This document shows, piece after piece, positions 22,498 through 30,276 of a stretch of DNA of 41,014 nt. Source of the stretch: Halobiforma nitratireducens JCM 10879 (GTDB lineage Archaea > Halobacteriota > Halobacteria > Halobacteriales > Natrialbaceae); NCBI RefSeq assembly GCF_000337895.1, contig NZ_AOMA01000080.1, positions 1 through 41,014 of the forward strand. Reading direction: 5' to 3'. Positions within the stretch are counted from its first letter, which is position 1. Every line of letters starts with the position of its first letter. The notes under the pieces were generated by a model, which did no database searches, had not been told where the DNA came from, and saw nothing but the letters and a program-made list of their open reading frames with translations. Position numbers and translations under genes: made by a program.

Positions 22498-23454
22498 ATG
22501 AAAGCCCGAACAGTCCTCGCTGGGGCCGTCGGTGCCGTCGGCACCGCCGTCCTCGGGAACCGGTTGCTCACCAACCGCGCTGGCGACCTCGAGAACCCGC
22601 TGCCCGGTGTCGAACGAACTTACCGCTGGCGGGGGATCGAGACGACCTACACCGTCGCCGGCGATCCGAACGACCCCGAGATGCTGCTGTGTCACGGGAT
22701 TTACACCGGTGCGAGCAGTCACGAGTTCGAACCCGTCGTCGAACGGCTCGCCGAAGACTACCGCGTCGTCGCAGTCGACCTCCCCGGCTTCGGACGGTCG
22801 GAGCGGCCGCCGTTGGTCTACTCGCCGACGCTGTACGCCGAGTTCCTGCGGGACTTCGCGGCCGACCAACTCGAGCGCCCGATCGTCGTCGCGTCCTCGC
22901 TAACCGGCGCGTTCGCGACCGATGCGGCCGACGAAACCGAGTTCGACCAGCTCGTGTTGGTCTGTCCGACCGACGAAACCGCGCCCGAGCGGCCGTGGCT
23001 GCGAACCCTCCTCCGGTCGCCGATCGTCGGAACGACGGTCTACAACGTGATCGCCAGCAAGCCGTCGATCAAGCGCTTCTACGGTCGGGACGGCTACTAC
23101 GATCCCGACCGGATCGACGAAGACCAGATCGCCCACGCCTGGAACAGCGCCCACCAGCCCGGCGCGCGGTACGCGCCGGCGTCGTTCGCAGCAGGAACCC
23201 TCGACCCCGACTTCGATCTGGCGACCGAGTTGGCAGCCCTCGAGACGCCGACGACGCTGGTCTGGGGGCGGGATGCCAAGCTCGTTCCCCTACGGGAGGG
23301 CCGGGACCTCGCCGAGGCGGCGGACCTGGACCTCGTCGTCATCGACTACGCGACGCAGTTGCCACACGCCGAACACCCGACGAAGTTCGTCGAGTACCTG
23401 ACCGCAGAACTGTTACACGCCGGGGCGGACCCCGACGCAGATTTCGAGGAGTGA
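22498..23454 (+). CDS. Alpha/beta-hydrolase fold protein
   Basis: A 318-residue protein with an N-terminal hydrophobic stretch (TVLAGAVGAVGTAVLG), possibly a membrane anchor. The fold is shown by LLCHGIYTGASS (oxyanion loop), VVAVDLPGFGRSERPP, the nucleophile elbow VVASSLTGAFA, the acidic strand end LVWGRDAKLVP and the final His in YATQLPHAEHP. The elbow is unusual: instead of G-x-S-x-G it reads A-S-S-L-T, but the serine is in the right place. Substrate and reaction are unknown; an esterase, lipase or haloalkane-dehalogenase-like activity would all fit. It follows meaB by 130 bases and has its own TATA box, so it need not belong to the mutase operon. Confidence 0.85.
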   Translation: MKARTVLAGAVGAVGTAVLGNRLLTNRAGDLENPLPGVERTYRWRGIETTYTVAGDPNDPEMLLCHGIYTGASSHEFEPVVERLAEDYRVVAVDLPGFGRSERPPLVYSPTLYAEFLRDFAADQLERPIVVASSLTGAFATDAADETEFDQLVLVCPTDETAPERPWLRTLLRSPIVGTTVYNVIASKPSIKRFYGRDGYYDPDRIDEDQIAHAWNSAHQPGARYAPASFAAGTLDPDFDLATELAALETPTTLVWGRDAKLVPLREGRDLAEAADLDLVVIDYATQLPHAEHPTKFVEYLTAELLHAGADPDADFEE

Positions 23455-23516
23455 CGGCCGTCCCCGAACCCGGGGCGTGACTCGAGATCGGGGCCGGTAC
23501 GGGACGAACCGTCGGG

Positions 23517-23912
23517 CTACGTAGGCCGGAACGAAACCACTCGCTCGTCCGTCGTTTCGGAGACCGTCACGTCGATTTCGACCTCGAGTCCGTTCCCGAC
23601 CGTCTCGGGATCGATGCCGACGACCTGACCGGTAATCCGGACGGGACCGAAGTCCGCGATCGCCGTCGCGTAGGGCGCGTCGTCCTCGAAGGCCGGCGTC
23701 GGGACGTGCGTGACGGTAAACGTCGCTATTTCGCCCGTTTCCGGCACGGGCTGTTGCTCGAGGTCGGTCGCGCCACACTCCGGACAGACCCGTCGTGGCG
23801 GCAGGGAGCCGTGACCGTCGGGACACTCGAAGTAGTACGCCTCGCCGTCCTCGGCGGCGTCTAACCAGTCGTCGAAGCCGGCGTCCTGAACGTCGTCTTT
23901 GGCGTCGCTCAT
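23517..23912 (-). CDS. DUF35 OB-fold, zinc-ribbon partner of a thiolase
   Basis: A 131-residue protein. The N-terminal helix leads into a rubredoxin-like zinc ribbon with Cys30, His34, Cys43 and Cys46 (YYFECPDGHG then RVCPECG), followed by an OB-fold (IATFTVTHVPTPAF, ITGQVVGIDP). DUF35 proteins bridge acyl-CoA enzymes; in archaea a DUF35 subunit holds thiolase and HMG-CoA synthase together and shares the CoA-binding site. The start ATG overlaps the end of the thiolase gene by four bases (minus strand ATGA), so the two are coupled. No HMG-CoA synthase gene is present in the window, so this pair may serve a different acyl-CoA reaction. Confidence 0.92.
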   Translation of the reverse strand: MSDAKDDVQDAGFDDWLDAAEDGEAYYFECPDGHGSLPPRRVCPECGATDLEQQPVPETGEIATFTVTHVPTPAFEDDAPYATAIADFGPVRITGQVVGIDPETVGNGLEVEIDVTVSETTDERVVSFRPT

Positions 23913-25081
23913 GGCTGGGCCACCTCCTCGAGGACGTGAACCGTCGCACTGGCGACCGTTCCACCCGCGTTGTGTGCGACGCCGGTCGTCGCGTCGGGGA
24001 CGTGCGTGCTGTTGGGGTGGTCACCAGCCAACAGTTTCGTAACTTCGGCGATCTGGGAGACGCCCGTCGCGCCGACGGGATGGCCTTTCGCCTTCAGACC
24101 TCCGGAGAGGTTGACCGGCGTTTCGCCGTCGGCGGTCGTCCGGTCGTCGCGAGCCGCCGAAATCCCCTCGCCGACCTGTTCGATATCGAGCGCCTCGAGT
24201 GCGAGGACTTCCGCGATGGTAAAGCAGTCGTGGACCTCCGCGAGGTCGACATCGGTCGCGGAGACGCCGGCATCGGCGTAGGCCTCCTCGCCGGCTTCGC
24301 GGGCAGCCGGCGAGCGCGCGAGGTGGTCCCGGTCGTGCAGCGCCATCCGGTCGCCGCCCTGACCGGTGCCGGTGATCGCGACCGGAGCCTCGAGGTCTCG
24401 TTTCTCGGCGTACGCCTCACTGGTCAGGACGACTGCGGCTGCTCCGTCCGAGATCGGACAGGAGTCGTACAGGCCAAGCGGCGAGGAGACCTGCGGGGCC
24501 TCGAGGACGTCTTCGACCTCGATCGCACTCTGGTACTGGGCCTTCTCGTTGGTCAGTGCGTTCTCGTGGTTCTTGACCGCGATGTGAGCGAGGTCCTCGT
24601 GTTCCCCGCCGAACTCCTCGAAGTAGGCCTTGGCCATCAGCGCGTAGGCTCCGGGGAACGTCATCCCCGCACGGACCTCCCAGAGGTCGTCGGCGGCGAT
24701 GGCGAGCGCCTCGGTCGCGCCCGCAGTGCCGAGGTTTGTCATCCGCTCGGCACCGCCGACCACGACGACATCGGTTTCGCCGTTCCGGAGACGGACGACG
24801 GCGTCGCGGATCGCCGCACCGCTCGAGGCGCAGGCGGCCTCGTAACGGGTGGCCGGGACCTGGATGCCGGCAGCTTCCGCCATCAGGGGTCCCTGGTGGC
24901 CCTGGTGTTCGGAGAGTTCGCCCATGAAATTCCCGTAAAAAAGCGCGTCGACGTCCTCGCGTGGAACGCCGCTGTCCTCGAACGCCGCGACGGTGGCCTC
25001 GGCGAACAGGTCACGACTCGTCCGCTCTGGGGTGTTCCCGAACGGGGTCAACCCCGTCCCAGCAACACGCACGTTACTCAT
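23909..25081 (-). CDS. SCP2-type thiolase (acetyl-CoA acyltransferase family)
   Basis: A 390-residue thiolase. The nucleophilic Cys84 lies in EAACASSG, the HDCF motif in AEVHDCFTIAE (His284, Cys286), the catalytic His334 in GLKAKGHPVGATG, and the C-terminal GVAHNAGG loop near 368-374. This layout, with HDCF and no C-terminal CGG, is that of the SCP2/archaeal thiolase branch. Direction could be acetoacetyl-CoA formation or degradative thiolysis; archaeal members coupled with DUF35 usually supply mevalonate synthesis, but without HMG-CoA synthase nearby I do not choose. The start is ATG at 25081, with a TATA-like AGTATTAAC (minus strand, 25105-25113) about 28 bases upstream. It is the first gene of the two-gene operon with the DUF35 gene. 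Confidence 0.93.
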   Translation of the reverse strand: MSNVRVAGTGLTPFGNTPERTSRDLFAEATVAAFEDSGVPREDVDALFYGNFMGELSEHQGHQGPLMAEAAGIQVPATRYEAACASSGAAIRDAVVRLRNGETDVVVVGGAERMTNLGTAGATEALAIAADDLWEVRAGMTFPGAYALMAKAYFEEFGGEHEDLAHIAVKNHENALTNEKAQYQSAIEVEDVLEAPQVSSPLGLYDSCPISDGAAAVVLTSEAYAEKRDLEAPVAITGTGQGGDRMALHDRDHLARSPAAREAGEEAYADAGVSATDVDLAEVHDCFTIAEVLALEALDIEQVGEGISAARDDRTTADGETPVNLSGGLKAKGHPVGATGVSQIAEVTKLLAGDHPNSTHVPDATTGVAHNAGGTVASATVHVLEEVAQP

Positions 25082-25104
25082 ACACGTCCGTTACGAGTGC
25101 AACC

Positions 25105-25113
25105 GTTAATACT
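25105..25113 (-). promoter_or_regulatory. Putative TATA box of the thiolase operon
   Basis: AGTATTAAC on the minus strand, centred about 28 bases before the ATG at 25081. Confidence 0.5.
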
Positions 25114-25284
25114 CCGTGGTTGGGATGGAAACCCGAGTCCAGCCGACCCGCCAGCCCGCCAATCCCCACTCCTGTCCCTATCGGACGACGGTTATCGCCA
25201 CCTGACGGCGACTCTCGGTTCAACGTTGTCGAGTGGAGTTCCCGTTCTCGAAGAGTCGCTCGGGAATCGAAGCGTCTCGTGATC

Positions 25285-25305
25285 CCGAAAATCTCCGATT
25301 TTCGG
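25285..25305. repeat. Perfect 9-bp hairpin in a repeat-like intergenic stretch
   Basis: CCGAAAATC and GATTTTCGG flank TCC. It is embedded in a segment rich in short reiterated CG motifs that resembles noncoding repeat elements I recall from other haloarchaeal intergenic regions. It lies between divergent genes, so it is not a terminator of either. Confidence 0.6.
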
Positions 25306-25462
25306 ACGACGTCGCAACGAGCAAAGCGAGCGAGTAGCGTTGACGAGAGCGGAACTCTCGTTCGCACAGCAGACCGATTCACGTTCTGAGGACGCAGTAG
25401 GGCGGGGAAGAAACGACAACTGACTGACCGACGCGGCCACGGATATCGACGCCGTGGGCTGC

Positions 25463-25480
25463 CATTAGATATTACTAATG
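25463..25480. promoter_or_regulatory. CATTAG-N6-CTAATG dyad upstream of the M42 gene
   Basis: A perfect 6-bp inverted repeat with a 6-base AT-rich spacer, about 40 bases upstream of the TATA box at 25517-25523. It would suit an activator or operator site. Confidence 0.35.
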
Positions 25481-25516
25481 CCTCTTATCAGGGCCGCTGT
25501 GGGGAATTTCCACGCG

Positions 25517-25523
25517 TTTATAT
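25517..25523 (+). promoter_or_regulatory. TATA box of the M42 aminopeptidase gene
   Basis: TTTATAT, centred about 27 bases before the ATG at 25547. It is one of the clearest TATA boxes in the window and implies a leaderless transcript. Confidence 0.6.
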
Positions 25524-25546
25524 GAGAACCATCCGCACGTCCAGGT

Positions 25547-26623
25547 ATGGCAAGCGAGACTCCGTTCGATTTCGAGTTGCTTCGCGACCTCACCGAAACC
25601 AGCGGCGTCCCCGGCTACGAGGATCGGGTACGGGAACTCGTCGTCGCCGAACTCGAGGAGTCGGTCGACCACGTCCGAACCGACGCGATGGGCAACGTCG
25701 TCGGCACCCTGGAGGGTGACGGCGAGACGGACTTCTCCGTCGGCGTCGCAGCGCACATGGACGAGATCGGGTTCATGGTCCGCCACGTCGAGGGTGAGGA
25801 AGACGAGTACGGCTTCCTCGAACTCGAGCCTCTGGGCGGGTGGGACGCCCGCGTGCTCAAGGCCCAGCGCGTGACGGTCCACACCGACGACGGCGACCTG
25901 CCGGGAGTCATCGGCTCGCCCCCACCCCACACGCTCGACGAGGCGGAGCGCGAGAAGACGCCGGCAGTCGAGGACGTCTTCGTCGACGTGGGCATCCCCT
26001 ATGAGGAACTCGAGGAGCGCGTTGCCCCTGGCGACCTCGTGACGATGGATCAGACCACCGAACGCGTCGGCGAGACGGTCACCGGCAAGGCCCTGGACGA
26101 TCGCGTCTGTCTGTTCGCCATGCTCGAGACAGCTCGCCGGATCGAGGACCCCGACGCGACGATTCACTTCTGTGCGACGGTCCAGGAGGAGGTCGGCCTA
26201 CGCGGCGCGAAGGCGCTGGGTGTCGACGTCGATCCGGACCTCGCCATCGCACTGGACGTCACCGTCGCCAACGACGTGCCCGGCTTCGACGAGGGCGAGC
26301 ACGTCACCCGGCTCGGGGACGGTGCAGCGATCAAACTCAAAGACTCGAGCGTACTCACGAGCCCGAAAGTCCACAAGCGTCTACAGTCGGTCGCCGACGA
26401 AGAAGGGATCGAACAGCAACTCGAGATTCTCCCCGCTGGAGGGACCGACACGGCCGGCTTCCAGAACACGGCAGGTGCAAAGCCCGTCGGCGCGATTTCG
26501 ATTCCGACGCGGTACCTCCACACCGTCACCGAAACGGCCAACGTCGACGACGTGGCGGCGGCGATCGACCTGCTCGAGGCGTTCCTCGTGAGCGAGGACG
26601 GGAGCCACGACTACTCGCTGTAA
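25547..26623 (+). CDS. M42 family metallopeptidase (TET-type aminopeptidase)
   Basis: A 358-residue dizinc or dicobalt aminopeptidase, family M42. Family members assemble into 12-subunit tetrahedral (TET) particles that degrade short peptides in the cytoplasm, downstream of the proteasome. The metal ligands can be traced: His70 and Asp72 in VAAHMDEIGFM, an Asp in GKALDDRV (184/185), the catalytic Glu pair in VQEEVGLRGA (214-215), Asp237 in ALDVTV, and His325 in TRYLHTVTE. The N-terminus LLRDLTETSGVPGYEDRVRE is the standard M42 opening. Downstream genes have their own promoters, so it is probably monocistronic. Confidence 0.93.
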   Translation: MASETPFDFELLRDLTETSGVPGYEDRVRELVVAELEESVDHVRTDAMGNVVGTLEGDGETDFSVGVAAHMDEIGFMVRHVEGEEDEYGFLELEPLGGWDARVLKAQRVTVHTDDGDLPGVIGSPPPHTLDEAEREKTPAVEDVFVDVGIPYEELEERVAPGDLVTMDQTTERVGETVTGKALDDRVCLFAMLETARRIEDPDATIHFCATVQEEVGLRGAKALGVDVDPDLAIALDVTVANDVPGFDEGEHVTRLGDGAAIKLKDSSVLTSPKVHKRLQSVADEEGIEQQLEILPAGGTDTAGFQNTAGAKPVGAISIPTRYLHTVTETANVDDVAAAIDLLEAFLVSEDGSHDYSL

Positions 26624-26714
26624 CCGCCGATACACGCGTTCGATGGGTCACCGACGCGATCGACGCCAGTTGGTCCGGCGGAGGATGGACCTGATCGTCT
26701 CGGTCGACCTATAC

Positions 26715-26721
26715 TTTTATA
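26715..26721 (+). promoter_or_regulatory. Putative TATA box of the cupredoxin lipoprotein gene
   Basis: TTTTATA lies about 34 bases before the ATG at 26752, suggesting a leader of only a few bases. Confidence 0.5.
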
Positions 26722-26751
26722 CGAGTCGAGTCCTGACGGAAAGGTAACTAG

Positions 26752-27936
26752 ATGAATCGACGTCATCTTCTGACTGCCAGTGGTCTCACGCTCGCGGGAC
26801 TCGCCGGCTGTCTCGACGACGCTGCTCCCGACCCGACCGCTGATCGTGAGGGGAGCGACACGAGCGAGAGCGCCGAGGGGAGCCAGGACCAAGCCGAAGA
26901 CCAACGAGAGGATACTGGAGACGACAGCGACGATCACGACGTTCCGACCGCTGCCCGAGAAACCGGCGAAGCTACGCTCGACGCGCTCGCCCGCGGAGAG
27001 CCGGCGGTGGCTGCTTCGTATGCCCCATTCGACGGAGCCGGCCCGTACGAACGGATCTGGGTACCCGACGCCGTCCGCGCGATCGACTTCGCCGGCGAGG
27101 CCGACGACGAGACCGACACGCCGGATGTCTTCGACGACGGAACCGTCGAGACCGAACGGCGACTCGAGTACGATCTCGAACTCGAAGCTGCCGACCATCG
27201 ATACGAGCGGCGTGTCGGAGTGACCGCAGTCGAGATCGACGGCGAGTGGTACGCGTGGTACCGGGAACCGCCGTCACAGCCGTTCCGTCCGCCAGCCGAC
27301 GCCGCAGTCGACGTGGACAGAACGGACCGTAAAACGGTCGAAATCACGCTCCTCGACAGAAGCGAGGCGATGACAGTGTTCGTCGTTCCGGCCGAGCACG
27401 AAGGCACGGATGGCGATAGCGACGAACGCGAACCGTACGCACTCGAGGAAATCGGCGAAGCACGTACGCTCTCGACCGAAAACGAAGACGTCGCCGGCGG
27501 AACGTACGAAATCCGGGCCGCGGTTCGTGACCCCTCCGAGCAAGGAGCCAACACGCTCCAGACGGTCTCGATCGTCGATTTCGCGGCCTGGACGGACGTC
27601 ACCGAGATCACGCTCGAGGCTCAGACCTCCGGCTGGGTCGGGAGCAAACCCGACCACATCGCCGCTGAGACGAATCCGCCCCTCGTCCTCGAGGAAGGCC
27701 GGGAGTATACCATTACTGTCGAAAACGGCGACGGTTCCGTACATAATTTCCAGCTCGGGGACGAGAGCGAAGCGGTCGTCGACGACTACGCGACCGATCT
27801 CATCGAAGACGACGACGGAACGCGGGAGCTCACCGTTACGGCAACGGAGGAATTAGCCGAGTACGTCTGTGCACCACACCGGATCACCATGCGCGGCGAC
27901 GTGGTGGTCGTCGACTCACTCGACGACGACGGCTGA
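26752..27936 (+). CDS. Tat lipoprotein with C-terminal cupredoxin domain
   Basis: A 394-residue exported protein. MNRRHLLTASGLTLAGLAGC has a twin arginine and a lipobox (Cys20), then a long acidic Asp/Ser/Glu linker (about 25-65). A first unknown domain spans roughly 65-175 and contains KTVEITLLDRSEAMTVFVVP-like strands after it. The C-terminal domain (about 290-390) is a type I copper fold: ITVENGDGSVHNFQLG gives the first ligand (His330), and YVCAPHRITMRG gives Cys373, His376 and Met380, a C-x2-H-x3-M loop. It could carry electrons outside the membrane like halocyanin, but the fused N-terminal region is unlike ordinary halocyanins. The partner is unknown. Confidence 0.85.
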   Translation: MNRRHLLTASGLTLAGLAGCLDDAAPDPTADREGSDTSESAEGSQDQAEDQREDTGDDSDDHDVPTAARETGEATLDALARGEPAVAASYAPFDGAGPYERIWVPDAVRAIDFAGEADDETDTPDVFDDGTVETERRLEYDLELEAADHRYERRVGVTAVEIDGEWYAWYREPPSQPFRPPADAAVDVDRTDRKTVEITLLDRSEAMTVFVVPAEHEGTDGDSDEREPYALEEIGEARTLSTENEDVAGGTYEIRAAVRDPSEQGANTLQTVSIVDFAAWTDVTEITLEAQTSGWVGSKPDHIAAETNPPLVLEEGREYTITVENGDGSVHNFQLGDESEAVVDDYATDLIEDDDGTRELTVTATEELAEYVCAPHRITMRGDVVVVDSLDDDG

Positions 27937-27977
27937 GACGGCCGGCCTCGCGTCCCCCTGGAACTGCCCTGTGCGGG

Positions 27978-28532
27978 CTAGGGCATCTCGTGGATCGTCA
28001 GCTCGACGTCACGGGGCGTCTCTCTGCCTTCGATGTCCGCCACGAGACGCTCGACGACTGTTTCGGCCTCCCGCAGGAGCCGCGGTTCGACTTTGTCGAC
28101 GACCCGATCCAGCGAGACGAACCGGGGGAGGGAGATAGCGTTTTTGTTCGCGGAGTACGGGTCGTAGCTCGCCTCGAAGTAGATTCGACTCGCCGTTTCG
28201 CTGTCGCCGTCACCGTCCCCGCCGTCCGGGACGGCCTCGGGCTCGGGTTCGATCCGCCACTCCCCGTGGGCGTCGAGGTCGTTGACCAACTGCCACTGGA
28301 GGGACTCGGGCGGGGAGACGTTCGTCACCCGCGAGCGGGCGGTGTAGCTGAGTTTCCACCAGGCAAACCGCAGGTCGTAGACCGAGCCGGCGTCCCCGTC
28401 GCCGTTTACACTGACGTCTTTCAGGTGTTCGGTGTAGCGGGGGTACTCGGTAAACGACCGCACGTACGGAAAGGCCTCCTCGGGGGGACGGTAGGCGACG
28501 GTACTGAGGAGAATTCGATCCACACCGGCCAT
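27978..28532 (-). CDS. SRPBCC (START-like) family protein
   Basis: A 184-residue protein. SRPBCC folds bind hydrophobic ligands in a deep cavity and include polyketide cyclases and coenzyme Q-binding COQ10-like proteins. The start ILLSTVAYRPPEEAFPYVRSFTEYPRYTEHLKDVSV is the typical beta1-helix-beta pattern with the P-x-E/F-x-x-V segment and W/Y-P, and the later SLQWQLVNDLDAHGEWRIEP matches the mid-sheet strands. The C-terminal helix ends the fold. The ligand is unknown. It is convergent with the cupredoxin lipoprotein gene (41 bases) and divergent from the FAD protein gene. Confidence 0.82.
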   Translation of the reverse strand: MAGVDRILLSTVAYRPPEEAFPYVRSFTEYPRYTEHLKDVSVNGDGDAGSVYDLRFAWWKLSYTARSRVTNVSPPESLQWQLVNDLDAHGEWRIEPEPEAVPDGGDGDGDSETASRIYFEASYDPYSANKNAISLPRFVSLDRVVDKVEPRLLREAETVVERLVADIEGRETPRDVELTIHEMP

Positions 28533-28630
28533 ACGTTCGGTTCCAAAGTAAGCGTTTCTCCCTCGCTATCACGTTCCGGCGTTTGCCGTCCGGTTCGAGC
28601 CGACTGCTCCGACGAAGAGAGGAGACGGCA

Positions 28631-28638
28631 GGTTCTAT
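28631..28638 (+). promoter_or_regulatory. Putative TATA box of the FAD oxidoreductase gene
   Basis: TTCTATAC lies about 29 bases before the ATG at 28663. Confidence 0.45.
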
Positions 28639-28662
28639 ACTCGGGCGCGCGAACGGCCGTCC

Positions 28663-29409
28663 ATGCGAGACGTCTGTATCGTCGGCGGGGGCGTCGCCGG
28701 CCTCGCCGCATCCATCTTCACCGCCCGCGCGGGCCTGGAGACGCTCGTCGTCGATGGAGGCGAGTCCATCCTCGCGCGCAACGCCAGCCTCGAGAACTAC
28801 CCGGGCTTTCCCGACGGAGTCGACGCCCGCCGGTATCTGCAACTCGCCCGCAAACAGGCGAGAAACGCGGGTGCGACGTTCGAACTCGGACGGGTCGAAC
28901 GAGTCGAACCGGTCGAGGAGACCGCTCCCGAGGACGGATTCGTCCTCGAGACGGACGGTGGCGAGCCGCTCGAGGCGAGCCACGTGATCGCGGCTTCCTG
29001 GCCCGACAGCGAGTACCTGACTCCGCTAGACGTGGGGCGACGACAGCGCGGGAGTAAACACTTCCTCGAGGTCGACGACGGCGGTCGGACCGCGGTCGAC
29101 GGTGTCTACGCTGCCGGTCGGATCGCCGGCGAACCCCACCAGACGATCGTCGCGGCCGGCCACGGCGCGAAAGTCGGCCTCGCGGTCATCCACGACTCGG
29201 ATGCTAACTTCTATCACGACTGGGTTACGCCCGAGGGCTACTTCACCGACCGCGGTCGCGATGTCCCGCCCGGCTGCGAGGAGATCGACGACGAGGACCG
29301 GCGAGCACGGGACGCCAGGGCTCGCGAAACGATGCGCCAGGCGTTCGAGGAACCGCTCGAGCAACGGCCGACGATGCATCCAAGCGTCGCGGACTCGAGC
29401 GACGAGTGA
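28663..29409 (+). CDS. Minimal thioredoxin-reductase-like FAD protein
   Basis: A 248-residue FAD-binding protein. The FAD dinucleotide motif is VCIVGGGVAGLAASIFTARAG, followed by LVVDGGES, and the closing FAD motif VDGVYAAGRIAGEPHQTIVAAGHGAKVG. These are as in thioredoxin reductases, but the CxxC redox pair and the whole NADPH-binding insert (normally about 110-240) are absent, which explains the length of 248 against about 310 for thioredoxin reductase. NYPGFPDGVDARRYLQLARKQ is the usual FAD-side pattern. The C-terminus has a charged extension. It may be an electron-transfer or oxygen-dependent oxidase-like protein, but no substrate can be named. Confidence 0.85.
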   Translation: MRDVCIVGGGVAGLAASIFTARAGLETLVVDGGESILARNASLENYPGFPDGVDARRYLQLARKQARNAGATFELGRVERVEPVEETAPEDGFVLETDGGEPLEASHVIAASWPDSEYLTPLDVGRRQRGSKHFLEVDDGGRTAVDGVYAAGRIAGEPHQTIVAAGHGAKVGLAVIHDSDANFYHDWVTPEGYFTDRGRDVPPGCEEIDDEDRRARDARARETMRQAFEEPLEQRPTMHPSVADSSDE

Positions 29410-29482
29410 GTGGCCGGCTCGTCGTGACCACGGCCGGTCCTCCATCCGTAACGTTTGTCACCGGTTGTCACCTTCGTCGAGT

Positions 29483-30205
29483 ATGGAGAGACGGAGGTTC
29501 CTGTTAACGGCCGCCGGGAGCGTTGCGGTTGGCACCGCGGGCTGTTCTTCGAACGGCGACGCGAGCGAAGACGGCGGAATCGGTGCCCTGCCGAGCGACC
29601 GCGACGCTGATGTCGAACTCGTCGACGCCGAATCGATGACTGCGCCGCCACGGAGCGGAACGGCGGCGACCCCGTGGCACCGGGTCGACGTCGAGAACCG
29701 AAGCGATGTCCCTCACGGCCGGCTCGAGATCGGTGTTCGCTTTCTCTCGGAAAACGGCGACGTACTGGGCACGACTGAACGCGTCGTGGCGTTGCTCCCG
29801 GGAGAGACGACGCTGCGGTGTTACTTCGAGGGAGAAGTCGACGTGGACGACCTCGAGACGGCCGAAGCCGAGATCCACGACGCGAACGCCCAGGTGACGA
29901 GTTCGCCAGTCGACGGCGTCACGATCCGGAATGCAGACCTGTCGGCTGGCGGTGATGTCGTCAACGTGGCTGGCGAACTCGAGGTCGACGACTCCGGGCC
30001 GGCGGCCGATGCCGAGCGACTCGTCGTCGTCGCGCCGATCTACGACGAGGACGGGACGTTTCGCGGAACCGGCTCCGACGTCCTCTTCGGGCCGGCGGCG
30101 GGCGAGACGGTCGGGTTCGGTGCCAGTTCGGACGGGTTTCGAGCACCCGAGGACGCCGCACCCCTGGAGGCGTACGAACTGCACGTACTCGACGACTACA
30201 CGTAA
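29483..30205 (+). CDS. Tat lipoprotein with FxLYD-like domains
   Basis: A 240-residue exported protein. MERRRFLLTAAGSVAVGTAGC holds the twin arginine and lipobox (Cys21). Two similar beta-rich segments follow: WHRVDVENRSDVPHGRLEIGVRFLSENGDVLGT (about 65-98) and VNVAGELEVDDSGPAADAERLVVVAPIYDEDGTFRGT (about 155-190), each with the alternating pattern of FxLYD/Ig-like domains. It resembles the small lipoprotein at 1980 but is two-domain. The start is ATG at 29483; the ORF opens far upstream but that part has no signal. The function is unknown. It follows the FAD gene by 73 bases on the same strand, so they may share a transcript. Confidence 0.8.
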   Translation: MERRRFLLTAAGSVAVGTAGCSSNGDASEDGGIGALPSDRDADVELVDAESMTAPPRSGTAATPWHRVDVENRSDVPHGRLEIGVRFLSENGDVLGTTERVVALLPGETTLRCYFEGEVDVDDLETAEAEIHDANAQVTSSPVDGVTIRNADLSAGGDVVNVAGELEVDDSGPAADAERLVVVAPIYDEDGTFRGTGSDVLFGPAAGETVGFGASSDGFRAPEDAAPLEAYELHVLDDYT

Positions 30206-30246
30206 CTGCTTCTCCCGCTCGAACCGCGACGACGCCCCGCTACGCT

Positions 30247-30254
30247 TAACATAC
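30247..30254 (+). promoter_or_regulatory. Putative TATA box of coaBC
   Basis: TTAACATA lies about 27 bases before the ATG at 30277. Confidence 0.45.
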
Positions 30255-30276
30255 CCCGAGTGAGAATTCGAGACGA

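Larger units (their letters stand above)
25082..25546. other. 465-base divergent intergenic region
   Basis: It separates the thiolase operon from the M42 peptidase gene. It holds both promoters, the 25285-25305 hairpin, a segment of reiterated GCAAAGCGAGCGAGTAGCG-like motifs at about 25318-25336, and the CATTAG dyad at 25463-25480. One short ORF covers 25074-25382 on the minus strand (102 codons), but I take it as spurious because it runs across the thiolase promoter and shows no protein-family signature. Confidence 0.5.

Noticed and set aside
25074-25382. 102-codon minus-strand ORF in the intergenic region
   Set aside because: It overlaps the thiolase promoter, its start is in the repeat-like segment, and the protein shows no family signature.
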